Source of the DNA: Lachnospiraceae bacterium
GTDB taxonomy: Bacteria; Bacillota; Clostridia; Lachnospirales; Lachnospiraceae
Assembly: GCA_009774395.1 (NCBI GenBank)
Contig: VSNQ01000187.1
Location: forward strand, 1 to 6,480
Direction of reading: 5' to 3'
DNA length: 6,480 nucleotides
Position 1 is the first letter of the stretch. Every line of letters starts with the position of its first letter. Below, in pieces: positions 5,925 to 6,480 of this stretch. The notes under the pieces are model-generated. The model did not search any database. It had not been told where the DNA came from and was given only the letters and a program-made list of their open reading frames with translations. The position numbers and the translations under genes were made by a program.

Positions 5925-6347
5925 GTGGATACTTTCATTCTGTATCATAGCAATAGAAACATGGGGGAGCTTTCCCGTAAGGAACTGGCACGGAAGGCTG
6001 CGAATACTACAAGCAAGGCGGAATTGGAATATATCCATAGGCGGAGGACAGAGAGCCTTGCCGAAAGAAAGTTTGCGTTGGCAGGGGGCGGAAGGCTGAC
6101 CTGACCAATCCTGACAAGCGGAGGATATGGCACGGACATTTACTGCCAGAGTACAAAGGTATTGACGTATCTCGGTTCGGGATATGGGTGGGCTTGCGAG
6201 AAGACTCCGGCTGAACGGGAAAAGGAAAGGGAATTTTACGGAATCTACTTTAATGAGTACCGCTCCCTAAAGAACAGCAAAGGGGAGGAACTGGAAGTAC
6301 TACCGGATTATCTGGATGAGAAGCCGTCTTTTGACAGGAAAGCATAA
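5925..6347 (+). pseudogene. Broken gene of unknown function with two compensating frameshifts
   Basis: The reading frame at 5925-6101 (IVDTFILYHSNRNMGELSRKELARKA ... RRTESLAERKF) stops at TGA 6102-6104. Protein-like sequence then continues in another frame (LTNPDKRRIWHGHLLPEYKGIDVSRFG, 6101-6181) and returns to the first frame (YGWACEKTPAEREKEREFYGIYFNEYRSL ..., from about 6183) up to TAA 6345-6347. The first break lies on a tandem CTGAC-CTGAC (6096-6105), so a 5-bp duplication explains it. The second lies on GGG 6179-6181, explained by one added G. Removing both restores one frame of about 138 codons from GTG 5925, a highly charged, probably soluble protein. The frame is open from 5877 but has no earlier start codon, and GTG 5925 has only a weak ribosome site, so the true start may be lost. 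No family is recognised; small proteins of mobile elements are a guess only. Confidence 0.6.
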
Positions 6348-6403
6348 ATAGCGGTATCCGACAGATTGGGGAATTAAAAAACAGCTTTTGGAAGGGGTAT
6401 TAT

Positions 6404-6480
6404 ATGAAAAAGAACATTATTTTATGGTTGGCGGCTTCGGCGGTAGTTATGCTGGCGTTTCCGTGGCTTGCGGTTACTTT
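6404..6480 (+). CDS. N-terminus of a small membrane protein, cut by the right window edge
   Basis: ATG 6404 opens a frame that stays open to the window end (25 full codons). It reads MKKN followed by a hydrophobic stretch with LWLAASAVVMLAFPWLAV, which is a membrane helix or uncleaved signal anchor. There is no lipobox Cys and no clear signal peptidase site in the visible part. GAAGGGG (6391-6397) is a plausible ribosome site six bases upstream. It starts 56 bases after the stop of the broken gene and could have been co-transcribed with it. The family cannot be judged from 25 residues. Confidence 0.6.
   Translation, partial: MKKNIILWLAASAVVMLAFPWLAVT

Noticed and set aside
5911..6099. GTG-initiated 62-codon frame overlapping the broken gene, with a purine-rich stretch upstream
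   Set aside because: Its translation is rich in Trp and Arg and not protein-like, while the overlapping frame gives a convincing charged helical sequence that continues after repair of the frameshifts.
6162..6347. Separate 61-residue gene starting at TTG 6162
   Set aside because: There is no ribosome site. Its protein-like part starts only near 6183, exactly where the frame from 6101-6181 would rejoin, so it is the 3' end of the broken gene.
1..6480. CRISPR arrays, tRNA or rRNA genes, insertion sequences
   Set aside because: I saw no regularly spaced repeats, no tRNA-like T-loop (GGTTCRA) and acceptor pairing, no rRNA-like tract, and no transposase or integrase motif.

Overview
The window looks like chromosomal or accessory DNA of a low-GC, Gram-positive anaerobe of the Clostridia (Lachnospiraceae-like). 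This is inferred from strong AGGAGG-type ribosome sites, Lys/Ile-rich proteins, a VanS-like histidine kinase, a lipoprotein with a Firmicutes-style lipobox, and a BceAB-like ABC transporter. The species cannot be named from the sequence. Every supported gene is on the + strand.

Layout. Positions 1-842 hold the C-terminal part of a sensor histidine kinase, entering from the left edge and closed by a strong hairpin terminator (859-886). A leader with two perfect palindromes (891-902 and 985-1004) precedes a secreted lipoprotein of unknown function (1039-1833). Positions 1834-2159 contain no intact gene, only a start-less coding remnant (about 1961-2149). A near-consensus promoter (TTGACA, 16 bp, TATAAT; 2160-2187) then drives a tight four-gene operon: a six-helix membrane protein (2228-2881), a small winged-helix regulator (2883-3176), an FtsX/BceB-like ABC permease (3189-4994) and its ATPase (5006-5764). 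A perfect 8-3-8 palindrome (2194-2212) covers the expected transcription start and abuts the ribosome site.

After the ATPase comes a GC-rich hairpin (5807-5846) inside a larger foldable region. It is followed by a broken gene (about 5925-6347) whose frame can be restored by undoing a 5-bp tandem duplication and one extra G. At the right edge a new small membrane protein begins (6404 onward).

How the parts may work together. The operon reads as a self-contained, autoregulated transporter: the winged-helix protein probably binds the promoter palindrome, the permease and ATPase form the transporter, and the six-helix protein may be an accessory or sensor subunit. It carries its own small regulator where BceAB transporters usually have a dedicated two-component system. 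Degraded genes on both sides suggest an accessory locus with turnover. The best candidate for something undescribed is this operon, especially the unassigned six-helix protein paired with the winged-helix regulator.
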